A stretch of 64,000 nt of DNA from JAGXQV01 sp964505475 (GTDB taxonomy: Bacteria > Pseudomonadota > Gammaproteobacteria > Burkholderiales > Sulfuricellaceae), in contig CAZDIJ010000004.1 in NCBI GenBank assembly GCA_964505475.1, positions 1 to 64,000 on the forward strand, read 5' to 3'. How positions within the stretch are numbered: position 1 is the first letter of the stretch; every line of letters begins with the position of its first letter. The notes below the pieces were generated by a model. It was given only the letters and a program-made list of their open reading frames with translations, did not search any database and was not told the origin of the DNA. Of this stretch, positions 56,619 to 64,000 are shown in pieces. The position numbers and the translations under genes were made by a program.

Positions 56619-57584
56619 TTACTCGTTCGCGTTGTGGGGGTTGTCTTCCGGGTGGAAATGTTTTTTGAGACGGTAAAGCAGGGTGTAGCGCGATACCCCC
56701 AGGATTTTCGCCGCCTGGGTGCGGTTCCCCCGGCATTGGTTGAGGGCTTGCAGGATCAGTTCACGCTCGTTGTGCGCCAGCCCGCCCTCGGTTTGAATGG
56801 GATGGCCGCCATGCAGCGCGGCTGGCAGGTGTTCCGCGCCGAGCGGCTGGCTTTGTCCCTGGCAAAGGATGGTGAGCCGTTCGCAGAGATTTTTCAGTTC
56901 GCGGACGTTGCCCGGCCAGGCGTGGTTGCGTAGCGTGCGCTGAGCATCCGGCGCCAGGGAGAGCGGCGCCAAGCCGTATCGGGATGCCGCCAGGGCGAGG
57001 AAATGGCGGGACAGTAGCGCAATGTCGCCGGGGCGTTCGCGCAGCGCGGGCATCTCCATGGGCACGACTTGCAGGCGGTAAAACAGATCGGCGCGGAAAT
57101 GCCCGCTCTTGACCATGCGCTCCAGGTTGCAATGGGTGGCGGCGATGACGCGCACTTCCGCGTAGACGGGGCGGTCGCAGCCAAGCGGCAGGATTTCGCC
57201 GTTTTCCAGGAAGCGCAGCAGCTTGGCCTGGGCGGGCGGCGGCAGTTCGCCGACTTCGTCGAGAAACAGGGTGCCGTTGTGGGCGCTGCGCACCAGGCCG
57301 TCGCGGTCGTTCAGGGCATTGCTGAAGGCACCGCGGCGGTGGCCGAACAATTCTGTTTCCACCAGGTTGCCCGGCAGGTTGGCGCAGTTCACCGTGACGA
57401 AAGGGCGCTGCGCCAGTGGGCTGTTGGCGTGCAGGTAGCGCGCCAGGTTTTCCTTGCCGCAGCCGGTTTCGCCGCGGATCAGCACGCAGGCGCGGGTGGC
57501 GGCGACCAGTTGCGCGGTGTTGAGTAATTGGCGGAAGGCCGGCGCGTTGCCGATGAGGGCGTGGTCGTCCCCGGCGCCTATCAT
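56619..57584 (-). CDS. Sigma-54-dependent regulator without sensory domain (NorR-like AAA+ plus Fis)
   Basis: A 321-residue enhancer-binding protein. AAA+ domain: Walker A GETGCGKE (38-45), loop 1 GAFSNA (85-90) where GAFTGA is usual, Walker B GTLFLDE (104-110), and the R-finger region FRADLFYRLQ. The C-terminal Fis-type HTH is NRTQAAKILGVSRYTLLYRL. There is no GAF or receiver domain, only about 15 residues before the AAA+ core, so signal input must come from elsewhere. It lies between hcp and a TonB receptor gene; both, and the gene itself, have -24/-12 promoters. Confidence 0.9.
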   Translation of the reverse strand: MIGAGDDHALIGNAPAFRQLLNTAQLVAATRACVLIRGETGCGKENLARYLHANSPLAQRPFVTVNCANLPGNLVETELFGHRRGAFSNALNDRDGLVRSAHNGTLFLDEVGELPPPAQAKLLRFLENGEILPLGCDRPVYAEVRVIAATHCNLERMVKSGHFRADLFYRLQVVPMEMPALRERPGDIALLSRHFLALAASRYGLAPLSLAPDAQRTLRNHAWPGNVRELKNLCERLTILCQGQSQPLGAEHLPAALHGGHPIQTEGGLAHNERELILQALNQCRGNRTQAAKILGVSRYTLLYRLKKHFHPEDNPHNANE

Positions 57585-57646
57585 GTCCGCCTCGGCTGGC
57601 CGGCAGTCGCGGGATTTATTGGAAATCGCTTCATGGGTATTCTTGA

Positions 57647-57662
57647 GGCAAGGCTTGTGCCA
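57647..57662 (-). promoter_or_regulatory. Sigma-54 promoter of the regulator gene (autoregulation)
   Basis: On the minus strand TGGCACAAGCCTTGCC matches TGGCAC-N5-TTGC with GG and GC ten bases apart. It is 63 bases upstream of the regulator ATG. The palindrome at 57707-57740 begins 45 bases upstream of it. Confidence 0.7.
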
Positions 57663-57706
57663 TTCTATTTGTCATGGAATATCAAGGTATTGAGCCAATG
57701 GCGCGC

Positions 57707-57740
57707 CGTGTCATATGGCGCGCCTGCGCCATATGACACG
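57707..57740. promoter_or_regulatory. Perfect palindrome, candidate enhancer for two divergent sigma-54 promoters
   Basis: CGTGTCATATGGCG and CGCCATATGACACG form 14-base perfect arms around six bases. It sits almost symmetrically between the minus-strand promoter at 57647-57662 and the plus-strand promoter at 57783-57798 (about 43-45 bases from each), the position of an upstream activating sequence. Confidence 0.75.
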
Positions 57741-57782
57741 GTGACTGTAACGGCAACTTGTTGATTTCGTGGCGATCGTTAT

Positions 57783-57798
57783 TGGCACGCGACTTGCA
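57783..57798 (+). promoter_or_regulatory. Sigma-54 promoter of the second TonB receptor
   Basis: TGGCACGCGACTTGCA is an essentially perfect -24/-12 element (TGGCACG-N4-TTGCA). It lies 47 bases upstream of the receptor ATG at 57846, with the palindromic enhancer candidate 43 bases further upstream. Confidence 0.85.
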
Positions 57799-57845
57799 TG
57801 GCCTCCACGGTTGATATTTTGCAACTTCCCAAGAAAAGGAACCCC

Positions 57846-60113
57846 ATGAAAACAAAAATTCTGTTGACCCTGCCCGCGGCCACATTGCTTGCCGGCAATG
57901 CCCTCGCCGCCGATGCCGCCAAGCCGGTGCGCCTGGAAGAAGTGGTGGTCAGCGCTTCACAAATCGAAACGCCCAACCCTTTGGGTGCTTCCCAACTTGA
58001 TAAGGCAAGCTTGAATCGCTTGCGGCCTGCCACCAGCGATACGGCCAGTCTTCTCAGGGATGTTCCCGGCGTCAGCCTCTACGGCGCCGGCGGCGTTTCC
58101 AGCCTGCCGGTGATCCATGGTATGGCGGACGACCGCGTGCGGACACAGGTGGATGGCATGGATATTATTTCTGCCTGCGGCAACCACATGAACCCGCCGC
58201 TTTCCTACATCGATCCGTCCAATGTGGGCAGCATCGAAGTGTTTGCCGGCGTCACCCCGGTCAGTGTAGGCGGCGACAGCATCGGCGGCACCATCCGGGT
58301 GAATTCTCCGGCGCCGGAATTTGCCGCAGCCGGACAGGGAACCCTGCTCAAAGGGCAGGCCGGCGCCTTCTATCGTAGCAACGGTAATGCCACAGGCGGC
58401 AATATTTCGGCGACGATAGCCAGCGAAAAATTGAGCATGACGTATAGCGGTTCAACCGTTGAATCCGGCAATTACAAGGCTGGAGGAGACTTCAAGCCGG
58501 CCGGGCCGGCTTTTAGAGCGGATGGCAGGTCTCAATACACCTCGACAAAATGGTTGCCCGGAGACGAGGTCGGAACGTCCATGTATAAATCGACGAATCA
58601 GTCCCTCGGCTTTGCGCTGCGCCATGAAAACCATCTGGTTGAACTCAAGTTCGGAATCCAGGACATTCCTTACCAAGGTTTCCCAAATCAGCGCATGGAC
58701 ATGACCGGCAATGACAGCAAACAGGTCAATCTGCGTTATACCGGCCAATACGATTGGGGCACCCTGCAAGCGCGCGCCTATAACGAACATACCCGTCACA
58801 AGATGAATTTCCTTGAAGACAAGGCATTCTGGTATAAGACTGCAACCCAAACGATAGCCGCCCCCGGCATGCCGATGGATACGGAAGGAAAAAATACCGG
58901 CGCGCAAGTCAAGGGAGACATCCTGCTTTCGGCGCGTGACATTCTCAGGGTGGGTGGCGAATATCAGCGTTATCGCTTCAATGACTGGTGGGAGCCGTCC
59001 GGCAATGGCGGCATGTCCCCGAATACGTTCTGGGATATCAATAACGGCGAACGCGATCGTTACGCTGCCTTTGCCGAGTGGGAGGCGCGCTGGACTACCC
59101 AATGGCTGAGCCAGATCGGGGTGCGCAGCGAAACGGTGAAGATGGATACCGGCACGGTGCAGGGCTATAACACTGGCGCCACATATTTGGCAGATGCAAC
59201 GAAATTCAACGCCAGCGACCGCAGCCGCATCGACAACAACTGGGATTTGACCGCGCTGGCACGCTACACGCCGGCCAGTACGCAAACTTTCGAGTTCGGC
59301 TATGCCCGCAAAACCCGCTCGCCCAACCTCTATGAGCGCTACACTTGGTCAACCGGCGGCATGGCGATGAACATGATCAACATGGCCGGAGATGCCAACG
59401 GCTATGTCGGCAATCTGGAACTGAAGCCGGAAGTCGCCCACACGCTCAGCGCCACCGCCGACTGGCATGACGCGGGGCAGCAAAGCTGGGGGTTGAAGGT
59501 TACGCCTTACTACACCTACGTGCAGGATTACATCAACGCGAAGCGTTGCGCTTCCACGAACTCGAACTGCGGCGCGGCAAACCAGACCGCGACGACCGGA
59601 TTTGTTTTCCTCCAGTTCGCCAATCAGGATGCTCGCCTTTACGGCCTGGATGTTTCCGGCTATTTCCCGCTGGCCAACAACACCGGCTTCGGCAGCTTCA
59701 CCACAACCGGCATGTTGAATTATATCCGGGGGAAGACCGCCAGCGGCACGGACGACAACCTCTACAACATCATGCCGCTGAACGCGAAATTGGCCTTGGT
59801 ACAGCGCCTGAATAACTGGACCAACATCGCTGAGGTGCAGTTTGTGGATGCCAAGGATGACGTATCGCAAATCCGCAACGAGCTTAAAACCGCCAGTTAC
59901 AGCCTGCTGAACCTGCGTAGCAGCTATGCATGGAAACAGGCAAGGTTCGATGTGGGCGTGGAGAATGTGTTCAATAAACTCTACTACCATCCCTTGGGCG
60001 GGGCATATGTGGGGCAAGGAACGACCATGCCCCCGACGGGAGGCGCGCCTTACGGAATCTCCGTTCCCGGCATGGGACGTTCGATCTATGCCGGCGTAAA
60101 CGTGAAATTCTGA
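57846..60113 (+). CDS. TonB-dependent receptor with CxxHM plug motif (probable metal receptor)
   Basis: A 755-residue outer-membrane receptor: signal (MKTKILLTLPAATLLAGNAL, then AA), TonB-box-like VRLEEVVVSA, plug with HGMADDRVRTQVDGMDIISA followed by CGNHMNPPLSY (Cys111, His114, Met115), and a barrel ending GRSIYAGVNVKF. The CxxHM-x-PP loop sits where OprC has CxxxM-x-PP, so Cu or another soft metal complex is a reasonable ligand guess. The ATG at 57846 has an AAAAGGA ribosome site. It is transcribed from a sigma-54 promoter divergent from the regulator gene. Confidence 0.85.
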   Translation: MKTKILLTLPAATLLAGNALAADAAKPVRLEEVVVSASQIETPNPLGASQLDKASLNRLRPATSDTASLLRDVPGVSLYGAGGVSSLPVIHGMADDRVRTQVDGMDIISACGNHMNPPLSYIDPSNVGSIEVFAGVTPVSVGGDSIGGTIRVNSPAPEFAAAGQGTLLKGQAGAFYRSNGNATGGNISATIASEKLSMTYSGSTVESGNYKAGGDFKPAGPAFRADGRSQYTSTKWLPGDEVGTSMYKSTNQSLGFALRHENHLVELKFGIQDIPYQGFPNQRMDMTGNDSKQVNLRYTGQYDWGTLQARAYNEHTRHKMNFLEDKAFWYKTATQTIAAPGMPMDTEGKNTGAQVKGDILLSARDILRVGGEYQRYRFNDWWEPSGNGGMSPNTFWDINNGERDRYAAFAEWEARWTTQWLSQIGVRSETVKMDTGTVQGYNTGATYLADATKFNASDRSRIDNNWDLTALARYTPASTQTFEFGYARKTRSPNLYERYTWSTGGMAMNMINMAGDANGYVGNLELKPEVAHTLSATADWHDAGQQSWGLKVTPYYTYVQDYINAKRCASTNSNCGAANQTATTGFVFLQFANQDARLYGLDVSGYFPLANNTGFGSFTTTGMLNYIRGKTASGTDDNLYNIMPLNAKLALVQRLNNWTNIAEVQFVDAKDDVSQIRNELKTASYSLLNLRSSYAWKQARFDVGVENVFNKLYYHPLGGAYVGQGTTMPPTGGAPYGISVPGMGRSIYAGVNVKF

Positions 60114-60199
60114 TGTCGCCCCACAAAACTAGCGGCGACCAAATCGTCGCGAAAGCCGCACTCGACCAACAATAATATTAATTTATCCTCCGATTGTTC

Positions 60200-60225
60200 A
60201 GCCCGTCCTCGTGACGGGCTTTTTT
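60200..60225 (+). terminator. Rho-independent terminator after the TonB receptor
   Basis: AGCCCGTC and GACGGGCT form an eight-base stem with loop CTCGT, followed by a run of T. It ends the sigma-54-controlled receptor transcript before hslV. Confidence 0.9.
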
Positions 60226-60248
60226 GTGGGCGCTCAACCGCTACGCCT

Positions 60249-60296
60249 TCCCGCGCGCTACGCACGCAAGGGAGGGGCGCGTGCATTTGCCGAGTA
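60249..60296. repeat. Diverged fragment of the MITE-like repeat
   Basis: CCTTCCCGCGCGCTACGCAC followed by GCAAGGGAGG is close to the CCTCCCCCGCGCGCTATGCG hairpin of the 62.4 kb copy. The following TTTGCCGAGTATGA resembles its TTTGCTGAGAATAG. The terminal ATGCCTCT is not present, so this is a decayed or partial copy. Confidence 0.5.
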
Positions 60297-60341
60297 TGAC
60301 GGTATAATATTTTCTCAATCAATTTTAGAAACCCGCCCTGC

Positions 60342-60878
60342 ATGGAACAATACCACGGCACCACCATCCTCTCCGCCCGGCGCGGCAACCGGGTCGCCAT
60401 GGGCGGCGACGGCCAGGTGACGCTCGGCAACATCGTGGTCAAGGCCACCGCGCGCAAGGTGCGCCGCCTCTACCACGACAAGATCCTCGCCGGCTTCGCC
60501 GGCGGCACCGCCGACGCCTTCACCTTGTTCGAGCGCTTCGAGGCCAAGCTGGAAAAACATCAGGGACATCTGCTGCGTTCCGCCGTCGAGCTTGCCAAGG
60601 ACTGGCGCACCGACCGCATCCTGCGCCGCCTGGAAGCGATGCTGGCGGTGGCCGACCGCGAAACCTCGCTGATTATCACCGGCAACGGCGATGTGCTCGA
60701 ACCCGAATGCGGCCTGGTCGCCATCGGTAGCGGCGGCGCCTACGCCCAATCGGCGGCGCGCGCCCTGCTCGACCACACCGAACTGCCGCCGGGGGAAATC
60801 GTCAAGAAGGCGCTGACCATCGCCGCCGACTTGTGCATCTATACCAATCAGAACCATGTAATCGAGTGCCTCGATTAG
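60342..60878 (+). CDS. hslV: ATP-dependent protease HslUV, peptidase subunit
   Basis: A 178-residue N-terminal-nucleophile peptidase. After a short propeptide MEQYHG the catalytic Thr7 begins TTILSARRGNRVAMGGDGQV; GKILAGFAGGTADAFTLF-type and GNGDVLEPECGLVAIGSGG motifs follow. Twelve subunits form the proteolytic double ring capped by HslU. It is transcribed with hslU after a 100-base gap holding an inverted repeat. Confidence 0.96.
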   Translation: MEQYHGTTILSARRGNRVAMGGDGQVTLGNIVVKATARKVRRLYHDKILAGFAGGTADAFTLFERFEAKLEKHQGHLLRSAVELAKDWRTDRILRRLEAMLAVADRETSLIITGNGDVLEPECGLVAIGSGGAYAQSAARALLDHTELPPGEIVKKALTIAADLCIYTNQNHVIECLD

Positions 60879-60887
60879 TTTTTAATG

Positions 60888-60966
60888 TTGAGTGCTTAGT
60901 GTTGAGTTGATGAGCGGCCATGCCGCGGATTCTCAAACTGACCACTCATAACTAAACACTCAACAC
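60888..60966. repeat. Intergenic inverted repeat inside hslVU
   Basis: GTTGAGTGCTTAGTGTTGAG at the left pairs imperfectly with CTCATAACTAAACACTCAAC near 60945-60964. The same arm sequence is found at 34775-34874 and 37782-37812. Confidence 0.65.
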
Positions 60967-60978
60967 TGAATTAATGCC

Positions 60979-62316
60979 ATGACCCCAATGACCCCTCAAG
61001 AGATCGTCCATGAACTGGACAAGCACATCATCGGCCAGCAGGCCGCCAAGAAAGCCGTCGCCATTGCCTTGCGCAACCGCTGGCGGCGCCGGCAGGTGGA
61101 CGAGCCGTTGCGCCAGGAGATCACCCCCAAGAACATCCTGATGATCGGCCCCACCGGCGTCGGCAAGACCGAGATCGCGCGGCGTCTGGCCAAGCTCGCC
61201 AACGCCCCGTTCATCAAGATCGAGGCGACCAAGTTCACCGAGGTCGGCTATGTCGGGCGCGATGTCGATTCGATCATCCGCGACCTGGTGGAAATGTCGA
61301 TCAAGCAGACCCGCGAGCAGGAAACCCGCAAGGTGCGCCACCGCGCCGAGGAAATGGCCGAAGAGCGCGTCCTCGACGCGCTCCTGCCGCCGCCGCGCGA
61401 TGCCGGCTGGGATGCCGAACCGGGGCGCGGCGCCGAGGAAAACGCCACCCGCGCCAAATTTCGCAAGATGCTGCGCGAAGGCAAGCTCGCCGACCGGGAA
61501 ATCGACATCGAGGTCGCGGCGTCCCAGGCGCAAATGGAAATCTTCGCTCCGCCGGGAATGGAAGACCTCACCTCGCAAATCCAGAACATGTTCCAGAACA
61601 TCGGCGGCAATCGCACCAAGGCGCGCAAGCTGAAAATCGCCGAGGCGATGAAGCTGCTCACCGAGGAAGAAGCCAACAAGCTGGTCAACGATGAGGAAAT
61701 GAAAATCCGCGCGGTCGCCAACGTCGAACAGAACGGCATCGTTTTTCTCGACGAAATCGACAAGGTCACCAGCCGTTCGGAAACCTCCGGCGCCGACGTG
61801 TCGCGCCAGGGTGTGCAGCGCGACCTGTTGCCGCTGGTGGAAGGCACCACCGTCACCACCAAGTACGGCATGATTAAGACCGACCATATCCTCTTCATCT
61901 GCTCCGGCGCCTTCCACCTCGCCAAGCCGTCCGACCTGATTCCCGAACTGCAAGGCCGCCTGCCGATCCGCGTCGAACTGGATTCCTTGAGCGTCGCCGA
62001 CTTCGAACAGATACTCACCAACACCGACGCCTGCCTCACCCGCCAATACCAGGCGCTGCTGGAAACCGAGGGAGTGCGGCTGGACTTCCGCCCGGACGCC
62101 ATCCGCCGACTCGCCGAGATCGCCTTCGAGGTCAACGAAAAGACCGAGAATATCGGCGCGCGGCGGCTCTACACCGTGATGGAACGGCTGCTCGAGGAAA
62201 TCTCCTTTGAAACCGGCAAGTACGGCGGCGAAGCGGTGGTCATCGACGCGCCCTACGTCGACGGGCGTCTACGGGAACTGGCGAAGAGCGAGGACTTGGC
62301 GCGCTACGTGCTGTAG
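60979..62316 (+). CDS. hslU: ATP-dependent protease HslUV, ATPase subunit
   Basis: A 445-residue AAA+ unfoldase of the Clp family: N-terminal MTPMTPQEIVHELDKHIIGQ, Walker A GPTGVGKTE (about 57-65), the intermediate domain (about 110-240), Walker B GIVFLDEIDK and sensor/C-terminal ENIGARRLYTVMERLLEEIS. The C-terminal tail KSEDLARYVL inserts into HslV. Usual family length. No heat-shock promoter was recognised upstream of hslV. Confidence 0.96.
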   Translation: MTPMTPQEIVHELDKHIIGQQAAKKAVAIALRNRWRRRQVDEPLRQEITPKNILMIGPTGVGKTEIARRLAKLANAPFIKIEATKFTEVGYVGRDVDSIIRDLVEMSIKQTREQETRKVRHRAEEMAEERVLDALLPPPRDAGWDAEPGRGAEENATRAKFRKMLREGKLADREIDIEVAASQAQMEIFAPPGMEDLTSQIQNMFQNIGGNRTKARKLKIAEAMKLLTEEEANKLVNDEEMKIRAVANVEQNGIVFLDEIDKVTSRSETSGADVSRQGVQRDLLPLVEGTTVTTKYGMIKTDHILFICSGAFHLAKPSDLIPELQGRLPIRVELDSLSVADFEQILTNTDACLTRQYQALLETEGVRLDFRPDAIRRLAEIAFEVNEKTENIGARRLYTVMERLLEEISFETGKYGGEAVVIDAPYVDGRLRELAKSEDLARYVL

Positions 62317-62417
62317 GCCAGCCCGAAGGGTAAAGTTTGGCGGAATCGCCTTCGAAGTAGGGCTTGCAGACGAGTGGCGGCCAGGAGTGTTCGTTCGGCA
62401 AACCGGGTGGCGTTGTC

Positions 62418-62536
62418 GCCGGGATGGGGGCAAACAGCGGCGGCCATGCGGGCAAACGCCCCCACCCCAACCCTCCCCCGCGCGCTATGCGCGCAAGGGA
62501 GGGCGTGGACGTTTGCTGAGAATAGTTCAGAGGCAT
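62418..62536. mobile_element. MITE-like element, left end missing
   Basis: From GCCGGGATGGGGGCAAACAG to the inverted terminus GCTGAGAATAGTTCAGAGGC plus AT it matches the 44.4 kb copy, but the other terminal repeat and first hairpin are absent. No 9-bp flanking repeat was found. It lies just after hslU. Confidence 0.7.
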
Positions 62537-62931
62537 ATTGGAAAATTCAACCCCCCAACTCGGTTAGCCACAGATAAACACGGATAGACACCAATAAGAC
62601 CACAGGCTGGCAAATATTCGTCGATCACCCGGCGGGTGTAAGGTGTGCGCTTTGCAGGGTGTCTATAAGCACATGATTATCCGCATCAATCCGTGGCTGA
62701 ACGGCTTTTTACAGGTTCATCTGTCCTCCCTCTTTGTAAAAGGGGAAATGCCTGAATTTATCCCTAATGGATTTTTTGGCATCAATAGCCATTCTTGCAA
62801 GGGGGCTATTCCCCCAGCCCAAAAAAGCCCATAATTCAACCAGCTTGTTCGCTTTTGCAACAAGCCGTCACATGGCACCAGAGATGTCCCGCAAAGGGTT
62901 TTTATAGTCCGCATAGCGAAAGGAATCGAAA
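62537..62931. other. Non-coding stretch with imperfect inverted repeats
   Basis: No convincing gene is present. GTTAGCCACAGATAAACACG, then GATAGACA (62563-62589), is inverted near 62673-62702 as ATCCGCATCAATCCGTGGCT. A second set around 62727-62830 contains CCTCCCTCTTTGTAAAAGGG and AAGGGGGCTATTCCCCCAGC. These look like decayed intergenic repeats. Short open frames here lack ribosome sites and family matches. Confidence 0.6.
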
Positions 62932-63228
62932 GTGAAAGACGACCTCAAATCGGCGCGCCGCCAGTTTCTCAGGATGGGCGCCACCGCTCTTGCCTTGATC
63001 CCCATGGTTGCCTGGCGCGGCAATGCGCATGCCGCCGTCAACGCGGGGATGCGCGCCTCGATGAAATACCAGGATACGCCCCTGGGCGACAAGGACTGTT
63101 CCAACTGTGTCCAGTTCGTGCCGGGCAAGACGCCCAAGGACTTGGGCGGCTGCAAGCTGTTCCCGGGCGATACGGAAATTGCCCCCAAGGCCTATTGCGC
63201 CGCCTGGGCAGCCATCCCGAAAAAATAA
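62932..63228 (+). CDS. High-potential iron-sulfur protein (HiPIP)
   Basis: A 98-residue exported protein with a Tat signal (RRQFLRMGATALALIPMVAW, residues 9-28) and four Cys at 56, 59, 74 and 89 (DCSNCVQFVPG ... GGCKLFPGD ... AYCAAWAAIPKK), the CxxC-x14-C-x14-C layout of HiPIPs. It is a periplasmic one-electron carrier between cytochrome bc1-type complexes and oxidases or reductases. It uses a GTG start; GAAAGGAATCGAAA upstream includes a ribosome site. It is monocistronic, with a terminator after it. Confidence 0.92.
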   Translation: MKDDLKSARRQFLRMGATALALIPMVAWRGNAHAAVNAGMRASMKYQDTPLGDKDCSNCVQFVPGKTPKDLGGCKLFPGDTEIAPKAYCAAWAAIPKK

Positions 63229-63248
63229 GCTCCGCCGTTTTTCTGGGA

Positions 63249-63270
63249 GGCGCCCACGGGCGCCTTTTTT
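63249..63270 (+). terminator. Terminator after HiPIP gene
   Basis: GGCGCCCACGGGCGCC is a GC hairpin followed by six T. It overlaps the stop of the convergent permease gene by two bases. Confidence 0.85.
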
Positions 63271-64000
63271 ATTGCGGCTTGGCCAGTTTGCTGTGGCGGA
63301 TCGAGTAGATGAAATAAATGACTACCCCGATTGCCAGCCATACCGCGAAGCGCTGCCAGGTCGCGGTGGGAAGAAAGGCCATCAATCCGGCGCAGGAGAG
63401 CGCGCCGAGGATTGGAAAAACCGGGTTGAGGGGATTCTTGAAGGGGCGGTGGAGATGGGGCTGGCTGATGCGCAACGCCACCACGCCCAGGCACACCAGC
63501 ACGAAGGCCGCCAGGGTGCCGATGTTGACCAGTTCCGCCAGTTCGCCGAGCGGGATGAAGCCGGCGATGGCGGCGATGACTAGGCCGCACAGGATGATGA
63601 CCCGCACCGGCGTCCGGGTTTTCGCGTTGACGCCGGAGAAGAACGGCGGCAGCAGGCCGTCGCGCGACATGGCGAAGAATACCCGGGTCAGGCCGTAATA
63701 GAGCACCAACATCACCGTCGTCAATCCGGCGATGACGCCGGTGGCGACCAGCGCCGAAGCCCAGTTGATGCCGATGAGCTGGAGCGAATGGGCAACCGGC
63801 GAGGGGACGTTGAGCTGGTCGTAGCGCACGATGCCGGTAAGCAGGCCGGACACCGCGATGTAAATCACGGTACAGAACACCAGCGAGGCGATGATGCCGA
63901 TGGGCACGTCGCGCTGGGGGTTTTTCGCTTCCTCGGCGGCGGTGGAGACGGCGTCGAAACCGACGTAGGCGAAAAACACCATCGCCGCTCCCGCCAGCAC
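63269..64000 (-). CDS. APC-family amino-acid permease, C-terminal part only
   Basis: The 243 residues visible run from about the middle of a CAT/YfnA-type amino-acid permease to its C-terminus; the gene starts beyond the window edge. Visible features are AYVGFDAVSTAAEEAKNPQR (the conserved glutamate-containing segment after TM6), five to six further hydrophobic helices, and a basic end HSKLAKPQ. The substrate, possibly cationic or branched amino acids, cannot be set from this part. Confidence 0.85.
   Translation of the reverse strand: MLAGAAMVFFAYVGFDAVSTAAEEAKNPQRDVPIGIIASLVFCTVIYIAVSGLLTGIVRYDQLNVPSPVAHSLQLIGINWASALVATGVIAGLTTVMLVLYYGLTRVFFAMSRDGLLPPFFSGVNAKTRTPVRVIILCGLVIAAIAGFIPLGELAELVNIGTLAAFVLVCLGVVALRISQPHLHRPFKNPLNPVFPILGALSCAGLMAFLPTATWQRFAVWLAIGVVIYFIYSIRHSKLAKPQ

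Noticed and set aside
60249..62536. CRISPR-like array suggested by repeated GC-rich hairpins
   Set aside because: The copies are far apart, not regularly spaced and of MITE/REP type; there are no cas genes.
62643..62834. 63-codon frame downstream of hslU
   Set aside because: It lies in decayed repeats, with no ribosome site and no recognisable protein features.

Overview
The window is chromosomal DNA of a high-GC Gram-negative bacterium. Gene content suggests a betaproteobacterium, plausibly the Nitrosomonadales/Gallionellales/Sulfuricella area: Mpl, HslVU with a beta-type HslV N-terminus, a Tat-exported HiPIP, NosL proteins, hybrid cluster protein, a Zrg-like zinc locus and many c-type cytochrome and copper genes. 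No rRNA, tRNA or CRISPR array was recognised, and no transposase or integrase gene.

Layout. 0.1-1.5 kb: small MerR operon (HMA-like protein, MerR regulator, YqiA esterase) behind a palindromic promoter. 1.5-6.5 kb: mpl, then a divergent split methionine synthase (free-standing activation domain on minus, 848-residue MetH core on plus). 6.6-15.1 kb: accessory island, first an ABC-three-component (ABC-3C) conflict system, then a clearly lower-GC block with an ECF-type transporter (S, T, fused A-A), an S-adenosylhomocysteine-hydrolase-like protein and an alpha/beta hydrolase with an unknown C-terminal domain. 15.1-16.7 kb: ABC-F protein YbiT. 16.9-26.2 kb: large zinc-acquisition locus (Zur-like regulator, COG0523 GTPase, ZIP, Zrg-like ABC set, porin-like protein, ZnuA, ZnuB) with the same palindrome in front of the first two genes. 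26.2-29.6 kb: HipH/YjjJ-type kinase, a GNAT-family pseudogene, selO. 29.6-40.5 kb: a long minus-strand copper-handling cluster (two NosL, SafE-like protein, P1B-ATPase, HMA-like protein, a detached P-ATPase metal-binding domain, thioredoxin-like lipoprotein, FtsX-type ABC transporter, SCO protein, DUF2946 protein). 40.6-48.2 kb: ATP-grasp-like protein, ApbE, DUF1566 protein, DsbD, DUF3570, DUF4266, TlpA. 48.2-52.5 kb: three paralogous monohaem cytochromes and a large exported Cys-tailed protein. 52.7-60.1 kb: a putative sigma-54 regulon (hcp plus OprC-like TonB receptor, an enhancer-binding regulator, a second TonB receptor). 60.3-64 kb: hslVU, HiPIP, a truncated amino-acid permease.

The most notable observations are: (1) a self-contained sigma-54 regulon with three -24/-12 promoters and a perfect palindrome between two of them, linking hybrid cluster protein to two metal-type TonB receptors; (2) the low-GC ECF/SAHH-like/hydrolase block, which I do not recognise as a described system; (3) a MITE-like repeat family, three copies of which are flanked by perfect 9-bp direct repeats; (4) the detached copper-ATPase domain and double NosL in the copper cluster; (5) the split MetH.
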